Below are positions 38,811 to 48,139 of a stretch of DNA of 64,000 nucleotides, one piece after another. This stretch comes from DATHTC01 sp963746805. Its GTDB lineage: Bacteria > Actinomycetota > Thermoleophilia > Gaiellales > Gaiellaceae. The stretch is taken from the NCBI GenBank assembly GCA_963746805.1, contig CAVVCQ010000001.1, forward strand, positions 1,240,001-1,304,000. The letters are read 5' to 3'. Under the pieces are notes generated by a model that was not told the origin of the DNA, searched no databases, and worked only from the letters and a program-made list of their open reading frames with translations. Every line of letters begins with the position of its first letter. The stretch's first letter is position 1. The translations under genes were made by a program, and so were the position numbers.

Positions 38811-38853
38811 GAGCGGATTATGGGACTCGAACCCACGACCTTCTGCATGGCAA
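38811..38853 (-). mobile_element. Partial tRNA-Gly(GCC) copy, putative distal attachment site
   Basis: Forty-three bases match 47306-47348 with one mismatch, in the same orientation. They correspond to the anticodon loop, anticodon stem 3' side, T-arm and 3' acceptor strand of tRNA-Gly(GCC). The 5' half is absent, so no functional tRNA is made. Tyrosine recombinases often target tRNA 3' ends and leave exactly this arrangement: the intact gene at one end and a 3' fragment at the other. The gene-free stretch 38556-39053 holds this fragment, the terminator at 38756 and nothing else I can support. Confidence 0.7.
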
Positions 38854-39053
38854 AGGGATCAGGCGGCCTGACGACACCCACGCCACCGACGGAATCCGCA
38901 CGGTTGAGCGGAATCCGCGACGGGTCGACGGCGATCGTACCGAGGAGTCGCTCGTGGACGCGCTCCACGACAGAACGGCAGACAGGCTGCTCGAGGATCC
39001 GAGACGAGCCGCACACGAGCCCTCAGACTGACGATTCCTTCCGGCGGTGTGGA

Positions 39054-39257
39054 CTAAGGCAGCACCTGAAGGTCTCGTGTGTCGACCTTCTCCGTGTTTC
39101 CGTCGCTGTCGGTCACCTCGTAAACCGGTGCGGGCGTCGTGCTCCGTCCCCCCACGTCCTTGTCCGAACGAGCGTCGTTACAGCCTGCGCTTGACTTGAT
39201 CTCGACGGCGTCCCCTTTCTCGATGTCGCCTGCGTCGCGCAGAAGCTTCGCCTTCAT
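39054..39257 (-). CDS. Hypothetical small protein
   Basis: A 67-aa soluble protein. ATG 39257 is preceded by GGAGAGGGG, and the translation begins KAKLLRDAGDIEKGDAVEIKSSAGC and ends VYEVTDSDGNTEKVDTRDLQVLP. The alternation of charged and hydrophobic residues suggests a small beta-barrel, such as an SH3-like or KOW-like fold. I do not recognise the family. First gene inside the putative island. Confidence 0.5.
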   Translation of the reverse strand: MKAKLLRDAGDIEKGDAVEIKSSAGCNDARSDKDVGGRSTTPAPVYEVTDSDGNTEKVDTRDLQVLP

Positions 39258-39458
39258 CAGACCCCTCTCCATTTTGCTCGTTTGTGTCGGGCTGCCCGTC
39301 GACCCCCCGGCCAAACCCCCGTTGTCGTTGTCGCTATGGAGTTGCCGCCGCGCGTTGATCGATGAGGCACGCCCGAACGGCGCCAGCTACGAGACGCGAG
39401 GCGACCGCACGACGGCGAGGGAAGCAGGCGCTTCCCTCGCCGCGCGAGTCGAGCTCGG

Positions 39459-39743
39459 TCAGATGCCGGATCGGACGGGACCGCCGCGACGGCCGACCAC
39501 CAGCCGGTAGATCAGCAGCAGGACGATCGATCCGATGATCGCGGTGAGCCAGGACGAGATGTCGAAGAACTCGTCCATCGGATCGGCGCCGAAGAGGACC
39601 CCGGCGAGGAACCCGCCGAGAAGCGCGCCAACCACGCCGATGATCGCGGTGACGATGAACCCGCCGGGATCGTCACCCGGCAGCAGCGCCTTCGCGATCG
39701 CGCCCGCAAGCAGGCCGAGAATGATGAAAGCGATGATTCCCAC
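39459..39743 (-). CDS. GlsB/YeaQ/YmgE-family membrane stress protein
   Basis: A 94-aa membrane protein of the transglycosylase-associated family. It has three glycine-rich hydrophobic helices: IIAFIILGLLAGAIAKALLPG, FIVTAIIGVVGALLGGFLAGVLFG and LTAIIGSIVLLLIYRLV. The GxxAGxIAK and GxxGALLGG patterns are characteristic. Members are induced by envelope or alkaline stress in several bacteria; the mechanism is unknown. Start GTG 39743 has AAAAGGAG upstream. Confidence 0.85.
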   Translation of the reverse strand: MGIIAFIILGLLAGAIAKALLPGDDPGGFIVTAIIGVVGALLGGFLAGVLFGADPMDEFFDISSWLTAIIGSIVLLLIYRLVVGRRGGPVRSGI

Positions 39744-39823
39744 GCGTGTTCTCCTTTTGATTAGCCCCTTCGGACGTCGCGCGTCCCGAGCGTGGCTACA
39801 ACGCGCGAGCGCCGATTCTGGTT

Positions 39824-39946
39824 TCAGCGGATCGCGTTGACGACCAACAGCACACCGACAGCTGCCACCGCAGCCCACAAGACCAGGGTCACATTCGCGA
39901 CGCGACGCGCCACCTCCCGCCACGTCCGCTTCTGCCGTAGCTGCAT
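39824..39946 (-). CDS. Putative small single-span membrane protein
   Basis: A 40-aa frame from ATG 39946 with a basic helix (MQLRQKRTWREVARRVANV) and a C-terminal membrane helix (TLVLWAAVAAVGVLLVVNAIR). The frame is open a further 36 codons upstream, but that part is not protein-like. It lies 80 bases upstream of the GlsB-like gene on the same strand. Unrecognised. Confidence 0.4.
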   Translation of the reverse strand: MQLRQKRTWREVARRVANVTLVLWAAVAAVGVLLVVNAIR

Positions 39947-40109
39947 CAATCTCGCAACGACGTAGGCGCTGCACGCGTTACGCGTCGGGCCCGTGCCACG
40001 GGCGCCGTACCCGCCCGGCTGCGTGCGCCGTTGTTCCCCGGATGCCGAGACCACTCGAAGCGTCGCTCACGAGCATCGGCTCGGCCGACTGCGGCAAGGG
40101 GATGTGCGA

Positions 40110-41069
40110 ATGAGCGCGATCCTCTTCGATCGGGAGCAGGTCGATCGCCTCGACGAGTTGCCGCGCCGGCCTGAGCGGCTGAACGGCTCCAAGCTTCTCT
40201 GGGTCGACATCGACCGACGCGGCGACGAAGACGTGCCGGAGATCGCCCAGAAGTTCGATCTCGACGAATCGACGACCGCTCGGTTGAAGTCGTCGGAATC
40301 GGGGCGGGCCGTCTTCCACGACTTCGGCCGCTACATCCACCTGACGACGTATTCCCCCTGCGACGACGACGACGCCGACCTCATCGCACTCGAGTGTGTC
40401 GTCGGCAAGAACTGGGTGATCACCGCACACGATCAGCCCGTGGCGGTGCTGCAGGAGTTCGCCGACCGGGTGTCCGGTTCAGGCGACACCGGCGCCCTCG
40501 ACGGTCCGGCGTTCCTCGCCACCCTGCTCGAATGGGTACTCGGCGCCTACTCGGCCGCGTTCGAACGGCTGGAGCAGCGACTCGAGGAGTTCGACGTGCA
40601 AGCGATGCGCGGTCACGGTAGGGCCGAGCACGACATCGAGGAGCTGATCGAGGAGCGACGCACGGTGGGTGTCCTCCGGCGCGCCCTCTCCGCACACCGC
40701 TCCGCATTGACAGCGCTCACCCATCCCGAACTCGAAGCGCTCGCCAACGACGCATCAGGGGAACGGTTTCAGTCGCTGATGCGACGCTTCGAGGCCACCG
40801 TGCAAGAAGCGCGCGATGCGCGCGAAAGCATCGTCGGCTCGTTCGACGTGCTGATCGCCCGGACCGGCTACCGCACCAACCACATCATGAAGATCCTCAC
40901 GCTCACCTCGGTGATCCTCCTGCCAGGCGCACTGATCGCGGGCGTGATGGGAATGAACTTCAAGGCCAGCATCTTCGAGTCGACCTGGCTGTTCTACGTC
41001 GTCATAGCGACGATCCTCGCGATCGCGCCGCTCACATTCGCAGTCGCCAAACGCCGAAACTGGATCTAG
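40110..41069 (+). CDS. corA: CorA-family divalent cation channel
   Basis: A 319-aa inner-membrane Mg2+/Co2+ transporter. The long N-terminal cytoplasmic domain (about 1-240) is alpha/beta then coiled helices. Two C-terminal transmembrane helices follow (ILTLTSVILLPGALIAGVMGMNF and TWLFYVVIATILAIAPLTFAVA). The pore signature GMN is present in GVMGMNF, and the C-terminus is basic (KRRNWI), as in pentameric CorA. ATG 40110 follows AAGGGGATG. It is in the putative island and is the only clearly intact membrane-transport gene there. Confidence 0.92.
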   Translation: MSAILFDREQVDRLDELPRRPERLNGSKLLWVDIDRRGDEDVPEIAQKFDLDESTTARLKSSESGRAVFHDFGRYIHLTTYSPCDDDDADLIALECVVGKNWVITAHDQPVAVLQEFADRVSGSGDTGALDGPAFLATLLEWVLGAYSAAFERLEQRLEEFDVQAMRGHGRAEHDIEELIEERRTVGVLRRALSAHRSALTALTHPELEALANDASGERFQSLMRRFEATVQEARDARESIVGSFDVLIARTGYRTNHIMKILTLTSVILLPGALIAGVMGMNFKASIFESTWLFYVVIATILAIAPLTFAVAKRRNWI

Positions 41070-41112
41070 ACGGCTACGCAGGAAGCTGTCGTACGAATCC
41101 CCGCGACGTGGC

Positions 41113-42019
41113 TCAATGAGTCGCTTTGACGCGCGCCCGATTGGCGACGCGGCGCTTTTCGAGGTCCGCCTTCTGGACGGCCTCCTCCGCGGCAGCGCCG
41201 AAGCGCAGGAAGCGCCCGCCGAAGGCGACGCTGCAGGCGGCGAACCAGGCCCAGCCAAGGAAGAGTCCTGCGATGGTGTCCGTGAGCCAATGGACGTCGA
41301 GAAAGATGCGTGTGCACGCCACCGCCACCGCGATGCCGGCCGCGGCGCCGGCGAGAAGCGCTCGGCCGTGTGGCTTCACCCCGCGGCCGAGGACGAGGGC
41401 CGCGGCCGCGTAGAACGCCGCAGCTGCGGTCGTATGACCGCTGGGGAACGATGGTCCGAGTGTCTCGGCAATGGGGTTCAGCGTTGGCCGCACGCGGTCG
41501 AGCAGCTCCTTGATGCCGTTGGTGAGAAGCCACTGCCCGACCAGCACCGTGAGGAGGAAGACGGGGATCCAGCGGTTGGGTCGCCGGACGTACGCCACGA
41601 CCGAGACGACGATCGCCAGCACGACCACGAACCACGTCTCGCCGAGCTGCGTGATCAGCGTCAGTCCGCGCTCCGACACGGCCCCCGCGTGATCCGCACC
41701 CCACTGAGCGACGCTCGCGTCGAGGTCGACAAGCTGTGAGTTCGTCCGGATGAGGTAGGCCAGCGCGCCGATGACGAAGCCTCCGAGGATGACCGCCCCG
41801 AGCGCGACCGTCAGCGCTAGCCCGGTCGCCACTTCCGGGTTGAGCCTGCTCTTGATGAAGCGCCGGAGCCGGCTGTGATGTCCAATCTCGCGACCCGACT
41901 GCCTGTGCGGCAGCGACGCTCGGTGTCGGTGACGCGATGCCCGTCGGGTAGTGCCACGCCACCCAAGCCACGACGGTCGCGACGCTGAGGGCTACGAGGA
42001 GAAGGACGAGAAGTGGCAT
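41113..42019 (-). pseudogene. PAP2-family phosphatase, interrupted by a one-base insertion
   Basis: Membrane lipid phosphatase. From ATG 42019 the first frame gives a helix (PLLVLLLVALSVATVVAWVAW) and TPSVAAAQAVG. Near 41893 the frame shifts by one base, and reading continues GHHSRLRRFIKSRLNPEVATGLALTVALG and on through the domain to 41113. PAP2 motifs are complete in the second frame: KELLDRVRP, PSFPSGHTTAAAA and TRIFLDVHWLTD. Without the shift the protein is about 301 aa, typical of actinobacterial PAP2 enzymes that dephosphorylate undecaprenyl pyrophosphate or phosphatidate. Frame repair by removing one base suggests a recent mutation or consensus error. Confidence 0.7.
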
Positions 42020-42106
42020 GAGATGAGTTCCGAATCGGTCTGAGCGTTTTTCCTCGAGCCGGCGTGGGGAAACGTCAACGAATGACCTCGTCTTCCCTCG
42101 GAACTC

Positions 42107-43781
42107 GTGTCGCGCAACGTCACCCGCATCTGCGGGCCGATACCGGGACGAGTGCAGTTCCAGCCCTCGAGGCTGGGTCCGTCGAGCACCTCGCGGTCGA
42201 TCGGCGAAAAGCTGCCTACCTGGCATCCAGCCGCGATCTACGGGGTCGGGCTGTTGTCGTGCTACCTCGTTCTCGCGGCGGTGACGATCTGCGGTGGGTC
42301 TCGCGGTCACCACGTGGATCGTGCCGCTGGACGGGTTCGAGTCCCTCGACGCGAGCCCGGTGCAGTGGATGGCCGAGCGGCGGACCTCCTCCCTCGATGC
42401 CCTCTCGTTCGTCGGCTCCGAGATTTCCGGCGGGGTGGTCATTCCGGCGCTCGTGGCGGTGGTCGTGATCGTCTCGGCACTGCGACGGCGGTGGTTGCTC
42501 GCGGGATTCGTGCTCGGCGCGATCCTGCTCGAGTCGGCGACGTACCGCACGACCGTGTTCTTCGTCGACCGCGAGCGCCCGGACGTCGAACGACTCGAAG
42601 CACTCCCGGTCGACGCCAGCTTCCCCTCGGGTCATGTCGCGGCGTCGATCGCCGTGTACTCGGGCTTCGCGCTCCTTCTGACCTCACGGATGACCTCGAC
42701 GCGCGCCAAGGCGCTCGTGTGGGCCGCCGCGCTTGCGATCCCTCCGATCGTGGCGGTCTCGCGGATGTATCGGGGGATGCACCACCCGCTCGACACGATC
42801 GCCGGCGTTCTCATGGGGATCGCCGCGCTCACGCTGGCCGTCGTCGCTCGCGCGTGCGACGGGAGTGGTCGCGCGCAAGCGGGAGGCACGCGGAGCATGA
42901 CGACCGTCGCGGTCGTTGCGCACGCCGGCAAGACGTTCGACGGCGGGTTGCTCCAGCTCCGACGTGAGCTCGAGCGTCAGGGCGTTCCGGACCCGCTCTG
43001 GTACGAAGTGCCCAAGAGTCGCAAGGCGCCCGGTCAGTTCCGTCGGGCGATCGAGGAGGGCGCGGAGCTCGTCTTCGTCTGGGGAGGCGACGGGACGGTG
43101 CAGCGGTGCATCGACGCTCTCGACGGAGCCGATGTCCCGATCGCGATCGTTCCGGCGGGCACCGCCAACCTCCTGGCGTCGAACCTGGACATCCCGAAGG
43201 ACATCGAGCAGGCCGTGAGCATCGGGCTGCACGGAGCGCACCGGAAGCTGGACGTGGGCCGCATCAACGGCGAGCGCTTCGCCGTGATGGCCGGGGCCGG
43301 ATTCGACGCGCTCATGATCCGCGAGGCCGACGCCGGCCTCAAGGATCGAATCGGCCGAGTCGCCTACGTCTGGACCGGCGTGAACCAACTTGGGCGCAAG
43401 CCGTTCGAAGTGAAGATCAAGGTCGACGGCTCGACATGGTTCAAGGGCAAGGCGAGTTGCGTCTTGCTCGGAAACTTCGGGGAGCTCTTCGCCGACGTCG
43501 AGGCGTTCGAGGACGCACGTCCTGACGACGGCATGCTGGAGCTCGGCGTCGTGACCGCCGACAGCGTCCTCGACTGGCTGCGGACGATCGGACGCACGGT
43601 GGTCGGGGCCTCGAGCGCGTCTCCATTCGTCCAGGTCACCAAGGCGCGTTCGGCCAACGTGCGGTTCGACCGCAAGGTCCTGTACGAGCTCGACGGCGGC
43701 GACCGCAAAGAGGTGAAGAAGCTCGACGTCGAGATCGAGCCGGCCGCCGTCGAGGTGTGCGTCCCGGCGGGGTCTGCATGA
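42107..43781 (+). pseudogene. PAP2 phosphatase - diacylglycerol/lipid kinase fusion, frameshift near 5' end
   Basis: The main frame from 42294 encodes about 495 aa. The first part is a PAP2 domain with RTTVFFVDRERP, DASFPSGHVAAS and SRMYRGMHHPLD. From about residue 203 comes a YegS/DgkB-type lipid kinase domain with FVWGGDGTVQRCIDAL and VPAGTANLLASNLDIP. An N-terminal helix, HPAAIYGVGLLSCYLVLAAVTI, is in another frame that starts at GTG 42107 and joins one base out of register near 42290. The intact ancestor probably began there. The kinase and phosphatase act on opposite sides of a lipid phosphorylation cycle, or the pair handles a polyprenyl lipid. The kinase part is undamaged. Ends with ATGA overlap into yihY. 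Confidence 0.75.
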
Positions 43782-44735
43782 GCACCGCCGCCAAGGTTCC
43801 CGAGACGTGGGAGCTCACCGGTGACGACGCTCGCAAGACGCTCCTCGATACCGGACGCTGGCAGCTGCTGAAGGATTCGTTCGTGCGAATGCGAGCTGCG
43901 GATGGGTTCAGCCACTCCCGCTCGCTGGCATTCGTGACGTCGCTCGTGCTCGTTCAGGGGCTCATCGCGCTCGTCGGGTTCGCCGCCGCGTTCGGCGACG
44001 TCCGCATGAGCCGAGAGATCGTCGCCGCCATCGAGAGCGCCGTACCCGATCCCGCCGGTCAACTGCTCACCGACGCGGTGGCACAAGCCCGCGGCGTCGG
44101 TGCCGAGGACCGGTTCGTCCCGTTGCTGCTCGGCCTCATCGGCACGCTCATCACGGGATCGACCGCCATGGGCCAGATCGAGCGGGGGTTCAACCGCATT
44201 TACGGCATCGAGCTTGACCGCCCAACCCTCCAGAAGTACAGCCGTGCGTTCGTTCTCACCCTTGGCGCGGGAAGCTGCCTAGCGGCAGCGTTTCTCATGT
44301 TCGCGTTCGGACGCCGAAGCGAGACCACCGAGGGCTTCCTGAGAACGACCTGGCCGTACGTCCGCTGGCCCCTCGCACTCGTCGTCGCGACGCTCGCGCT
44401 CACGGCGATGTTGCGGTGGTCACCACATCGTCGCCAGCCTGCCTGGTCGTGGCTCGCGTTCGGCGCCGCGCTCTGCGTTGCCGGGTGGGTGCTCGTCACC
44501 GTTCTGCTCGGCGCCGCCCTGAGCCTGAGCTCCTCGTTCGGCCAGACGTACGGCCCGCTCGCAGGGATCGTCGCGCTTCAGTTCTGGACGCTGCTCTCCG
44601 CGATCGCGATCTTCTTCGGCGCTGCCGTGGCAGCTCAGCTCGAGGCAGTCAGGGCGGGTGCGCCGAGGCCCCGCGCGTCGTCGTCACGAGAGTCCAGCGA
44701 TGCGCGCTCGCGAGCCGACGTTCGACGCGTCGTAG
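43778..44735 (+). CDS. YihY-family membrane protein, natural stop apparently lost by +1 shift
   Basis: YihY/RNase BN-like membrane protein with six helices: SLAFVTSLVLVQGLIALVGFAAAFG, RFVPLLLGLIGTLITGSTAMGQIERGFNRIYG and others, ending IAIFFGAAVAAQLEAVRAGAP. The name RNase BN is a historic misassignment; function is unknown. ATG 43778 overlaps the kinase stop. The literal frame runs on to 45691 through the downstream phosphatase gene in a non-native frame. A one-base insertion upstream of the TAG at 44733-44735 would restore an end near residue 319, the usual family length, so I end the gene there. Confidence 0.65.
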
Positions 44736-44795
44736 GATCCATCGGCGCCGGCGTGGCGCGTTACGTTTGCACCAACCACGGCGCGCGGCCCACGC

Positions 44796-46483
44796 ATGTC
44801 ACCTGTCTCGAGCGAGATCACAAACGAGCGGAACTTGGAGGCCTCCGGGGCGGCCGACCTGCTCGTCGGCCCGCTCCTCCGCTACGTCGGAACCGAGACG
44901 GCGACGCTCTGGGTCGAGACGACGAAGCCGTCCGAGGTAGGCGTGCTCGGGCACCGCACCCGCACCTTCCACGTCGAGGGGCATCACTACGCGCTCCTCG
45001 TGATCGACGGGCTCGAGCCGGGAACCACGACGCCGTACGAGCTCATGCTCGACGACGTTGTGGTCTGGCCGCGTGCCGACGAGGAGCGCCCGCCGCCGTG
45101 CATCCGAACGCGTCACCACGAACGCAGTGTCCGCCTCGTCTTCGGCTCGTGCCGAGTCGGCGCACCCGAGCAACTCCCCTACACGCTTTCGTCTCGCGAG
45201 CACGAGCTCGGCGTCGGGGTCGATGCGCTGTGGGCGTACTCGAAGAGCCTCCAGGCAGGAGTCGTGGACTGGCCGGACGCCCTGGTTCTGCTCGGGGATC
45301 AGGTCTACGCCGACGAGGTGCCTCCCGAGACCGCCGCGTTCATCCGGTCACGACGCGACGGCGACGGAGCGCCGCCCGACGAGGTCGCCGACTTCGAGGA
45401 ATACGCACACCTTTACCGCGAGTCGTGGTCGAACCCCGACATTCGCTGGCTGCTCTCCACCGTGCCGTCGACGATGATCTTCGACGACCACGAGGTCCAC
45501 GACGACTGGAACATCTCCGATTCATGGATCGAGGAGATGCGTGCGAAGCCGTGGTGGCGCGAGCGCGTCACGGGCGCGTTCATGTCGTACTTCCTCTACC
45601 AGCATCTCGGGAATCTCTCGCCGCCCGAGCTCGCCGAGGAGTCGCTTCTTCCACGACCTGCAGCGTGACGACGACGGCGGCCCTCGTCTGAGAGAACGGG
45701 CTCGACGCTGGGACGAGGAGCGCGCGTCGAGCCGCTGGACGTACTACCGCGACTTCGGTCGTTCACGTCTGCTCGTCCTCGACTCACGCGCCGCGCGGAT
45801 CGTCGTCGAGAACCGACGGCAGATGATGGCCAAGGCAGAGTGGGACTGGATCGTCGAACACGGGCACGGCTCCTTCGATCACCTGGTCGTCGCGACGACC
45901 CTCCCCGTGTTCCTTCCTCCCGGGATCCATCACCTGGAGGCGTGGAACGAGGCGATCTGTGACGGTGCGTGGGGCTCACTCGCTCCAACGACTCGGTGAG
46001 TGGCTGCGACGCGCCGTTGATCTCGAGCACTGGGCTGCTTACCAGCACTCGTTTCGCCGACTCGTCGATCTCCTCTGCTCCGTCAGCCGAGGGCTCGGCG
46101 GCGACCCGCCGGCCTCGATCACGATTCTCAGCGGCGATGTCCACACGACGTACATCGCGGACGTCGACCTGGGAGACGCGTGCGGCTCGACCCAGGTGCG
46201 CCAGGTGGTGTGCTCCCCGTTCCGGAACCCGCTGGAGCCGCGCGACCGACGCGTCGTGAAGACAACCGGCTCGAGAGGAGCGGCGAAGATCTTCGCGCGA
46301 TTGGCCCGTCTCGCCGGCGTCGAGCCTGTTGACGTCTCCTGGAAGCTCTCCACACCACGAAGCTTCGAGAACTCGATCGGGCAACTGGAACTCGAGGGTC
46401 GAACCGCGGCCGTCACGCTCTTTCGATCGGGGCCATACCCTGGGTCGGACTTACGCGTGACCTACTCGGACGACGGCGAGTAG
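44796..46483 (+). pseudogene. PhoD-like metallophosphatase, two frameshifts
   Basis: The gene reads in three successive frames that together make one protein of about 562 aa. Frame 1 (44796 to about 45645) has LVFGSCRVGAPEQLPY, LVLLGDQVYADE and MIFDDHEVHDDWN, metal-binding motifs of PhoD-type alkaline phosphatases. Frame 2 (about 45648-45970) has SRWTYYRDFGRSRLLVLDSRAAR and LVVATTLPVFLP. Frame 3 (to 46483) has RRAVDLEHWAAYQHSF and ITILSGDVHTTYIA, supplying the last metal His. Each shift fits one inserted base (near 45647 and 45970). With these repaired, a complete secreted or surface phosphatase/phosphodiesterase of the DUF7800-PhoD group results; no signal peptide is visible. Confidence 0.7.
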
Positions 46484-46660
46484 CGGCCGCCTGGCCGCTC
46501 GTGCACGTGGCGGCCGAGCACCCCAACGCGCCCGGCCTCCATTTCATCGGATCACGCCGTCGCTTGGCGGCGCCCTCCGTCTCATCTCGTCGGAGGCGTA
46601 CACGCTCGCGCCGTCGCCGCGGCCCCGTCGCGCGACGCGGCGCTCAGCGCCTGAGCGCCC

Positions 46661-47203
46661 TCAGCGCGAGGCGGCCTTCGTCTTCCGCGACGTGCTCGTC
46701 TTCCGAGAGCTCGAGCCCCGGCGCTGTCCACCGCCGTTCCGGCTCGACTGCGAGGTCTGCGTCTGGCGCATGCGCGACACGAGGTCGTCCGGCAGCTCCG
46801 AGGCGCGCGTCTTCGCCTCGTCGACGACGCCCTTGGCCTGACGCGAGAACGCGTCGCTCCGCACCAGGGCGGAGACCGCAGCACCGGCCGCCGAGGGCTG
46901 CGCCAGCCATAGCCGAATGTCACGTGCAATTGCGGGGCCAGCGTTGTAGATCCGGAAGCAGAGGATGCGGGTGCCGGCGGTCGGCCCTCCTTGGCCACCG
47001 ACCGCTTCGACGCGGAGCTTCGCCTGCCTCGCGGCCGCGTCTTTCTCTTCGGACTCACGTCGCTCGCGCTCCTCGGGTTGCTCGCGCCGTTCCTCGCGGT
47101 AGTGGGCGAACTCCCCGCGAATGTCAGCGCGGCGCGTGAACCACACCGAGTAACCAGCAACCACGAGCGCGACCACGGATATGAGGAGAGCGGCGACGCC
47201 CAT
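46661..47203 (-). CDS. Hypothetical membrane-anchored coiled-coil protein
   Basis: A 180-aa protein with an N-terminal helix (GVAALLISVVALVVAGYSVWFT) that should anchor it in the membrane. A charged coiled coil follows (HYREERREQPEERERRESEEKDAAARQAKL, about residues 34-63), then a small beta domain (TRILCFRIYNAGPAIARDIRLWL) and a basic serine/lysine-rich tail. This arrangement is found in many uncharacterised actinobacterial proteins. Last gene of the putative island, next to the tRNA-Gly end. Confidence 0.6.
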   Translation of the reverse strand: MGVAALLISVVALVVAGYSVWFTRRADIRGEFAHYREERREQPEERERRESEEKDAAARQAKLRVEAVGGQGGPTAGTRILCFRIYNAGPAIARDIRLWLAQPSAAGAAVSALVRSDAFSRQAKGVVDEAKTRASELPDDLVSRMRQTQTSQSSRNGGGQRRGSSSRKTSTSRKTKAASR

Positions 47204-47276
47204 CGGGGCGGAACTCCGACGTTTGGGCCACTACCGCGCCACGGCTAGCGCATCCACGAACCTGACTTGCCTACAG

Positions 47277-47301
47277 AAAACCCCGCCTGAGCGGGGCTTT
47301 T
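47277..47301. terminator. Hairpin terminator next to tRNA-Gly
   Basis: CCCCGC/GCGGGG stem (47281-47286 and 47291-47296) with A4 before and a T4 run after, so it works in both directions. It is 5 bases beyond the 3' end of tRNA-Gly on the minus strand. Confidence 0.75.
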
Positions 47302-47306
47302 CGAGG

Positions 47307-47380
47307 AGCGGATGATGGGACTCGAACCCACGACCTTCTGCATGGCAAGCAGACGCTCTAGCCAACTGAGCTACATCCGC
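47307..47380 (-). tRNA. tRNA-Gly(GCC)
   Basis: A complete cloverleaf of 74 nt on the minus strand. The acceptor stem is GCGGATG/CATCCGC, D-arm AGCTCAGTTGGCTAGAGC, anticodon loop TTGCCAT with anticodon GCC, T-arm GTGGGTTCGAGTCCCAT, and discriminator T; CCA is not encoded. Its 3' part is duplicated at 38811-38853. Confidence 0.95.
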
Positions 47381-47423
47381 GTAGCGCGTTCGAGCCTAGC
47401 AGGGAACACCCGGCGTCGTCCGG

Positions 47424-47828
47424 TCAGGGCCCGGCCGCGTCCAGCGCTTCGTTGACGAGGCGGTCGGCGAGCTCGTTGTGCTCGCGGCGCACCGCCGTGT
47501 AGCGCACCGAGCCGACCTCCTTCGCCGCACGACCGGCTTCCACAGACAGCTGCCGCAGTGCCTCGTTCTTGATCCGGTACTCGCCGCGCATCTGCTTCAC
47601 CACGAGCTCCGAATCGGAGACGACCTCGAGCTCGCGGACGCCGAGCGAGGCCGCTTTGCGCAGCCCCTCCACGAGCGCCCGGTACTCCGCGACGTTGTTC
47701 GTCGCGTGCCCGATCGCCTCGCCGTGCGCGGCCAGGAGCTCGCCGTGCTCGTCCTGAAGGACGTAGGCGTAGGCGGCCGGGCCCGGGTTGCCGCGCGCGC
47801 CGCCGTCGGTGAACAGGCGCGCCTTCAC
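47424..47828 (-). CDS. RNase H-like protein (RNase HI family, reverse-transcriptase-like fold)
   Basis: A 134-aa cytoplasmic protein. It begins ARLFTDGGARGNPGPAAYAYVL, with the first catalytic Asp in FTDGGARGNPG. The Glu lies in NNVAEYRALVEGL, the next Asp in VVSDSELVVKQMRG, and the last in NELADRLVNEAL. Short RNase HI-type proteins of this kind cleave RNA in RNA-DNA hybrids. The start GTG 47828 overlaps the stop of the upstream gene by 4 bases. A family member of the bifunctional RNase H/acid phosphatase type is excluded by length. Confidence 0.88.
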   Translation of the reverse strand: MKARLFTDGGARGNPGPAAYAYVLQDEHGELLAAHGEAIGHATNNVAEYRALVEGLRKAASLGVRELEVVSDSELVVKQMRGEYRIKNEALRQLSVEAGRAAKEVGSVRYTAVRREHNELADRLVNEALDAAGP

Positions 47829-48139
47829 GGAGCGTGCAGCGGGATCACGTCGAACGCCACCTCCTCGTACGGATGCGCGTCGCGGAGCGCGGCGAGCACC
47901 GGCTGCAGCGACGCCTCCGGCACGACCATCTCCACGCGGTACTCCTGCACGCGCTCCTCCTCCCCCACCGCCCCGATGGCGGGATCGGCTCCTTCGCCCG
48001 CGAGGAACGTCCCGGTGCCGAGCGTGTACCAGGAGCAGCGTTCGTAGGCGCCGATGCGGCCGGCGCCGGCGGCGAAGCACGCGTCCCGGGTCGGGTCGCG
48101 CGCCTCCTCGGGGACGAAGTAGACGAGCTTGAAGGTCAC
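47825..48139 (-). CDS. CutA/NIF3-insert-like small protein (YqfO-type)
   Basis: A 104-aa protein beginning TFKLVYFVPEEARD and containing GAGRIGAYERCSWYTLGTGTFLAGEGADPAIG, the segment found as an inserted domain in NIF3/YqfO proteins. It ends DAHPYEEVAFDVIPL, a conserved CutA-like metal-side strand. The stand-alone form is widespread; no biochemical role is proven. Start GTG 48139; coupled to the RNase H-like gene by GTGA overlap. Confidence 0.8.
   Translation of the reverse strand: MTFKLVYFVPEEARDPTRDACFAAGAGRIGAYERCSWYTLGTGTFLAGEGADPAIGAVGEEERVQEYRVEMVVPEASLQPVLAALRDAHPYEEVAFDVIPLHAP

Larger units (their letters stand above)
38854..47306. mobile_element. Putative 8.5-kb genomic island between tRNA-Gly att repeats
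   Basis: The region lies between the 3' end of intact tRNA-Gly and its partial copy. Its genes (corA, two PAP2 phosphatases, lipid kinase, yihY, PhoD-like phosphatase, GlsB-like and small membrane proteins) use A/T at third positions more freely than the flanking genes. There is no integrase, transposase or conjugation gene, so it would be an integrase-less remnant or a mobilisable islet. Confidence 0.55.

Noticed and set aside
38667..39194. Plus-strand open frames across the tRNA-Gly fragment (including 38792-39031)
   Set aside because: The protein-like phrases (GLEPTTFCMAKG, YGTRTHDLLHGK) are the well-known translation of tRNA sequence in the antisense direction; the rest is low quality.
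45640..45975. Programmed ribosomal frameshifting in the PhoD-like gene
   Set aside because: No slippery heptamer or stimulatory structure is apparent at either site, two shifts would be needed, and eight similar one-base breaks occur in unrelated genes.
38854..47306. Prophage or integrative conjugative element
   Set aside because: No integrase, capsid, terminase, relaxase or replication gene is present; only the att-like repeats and gene content suggest an island.
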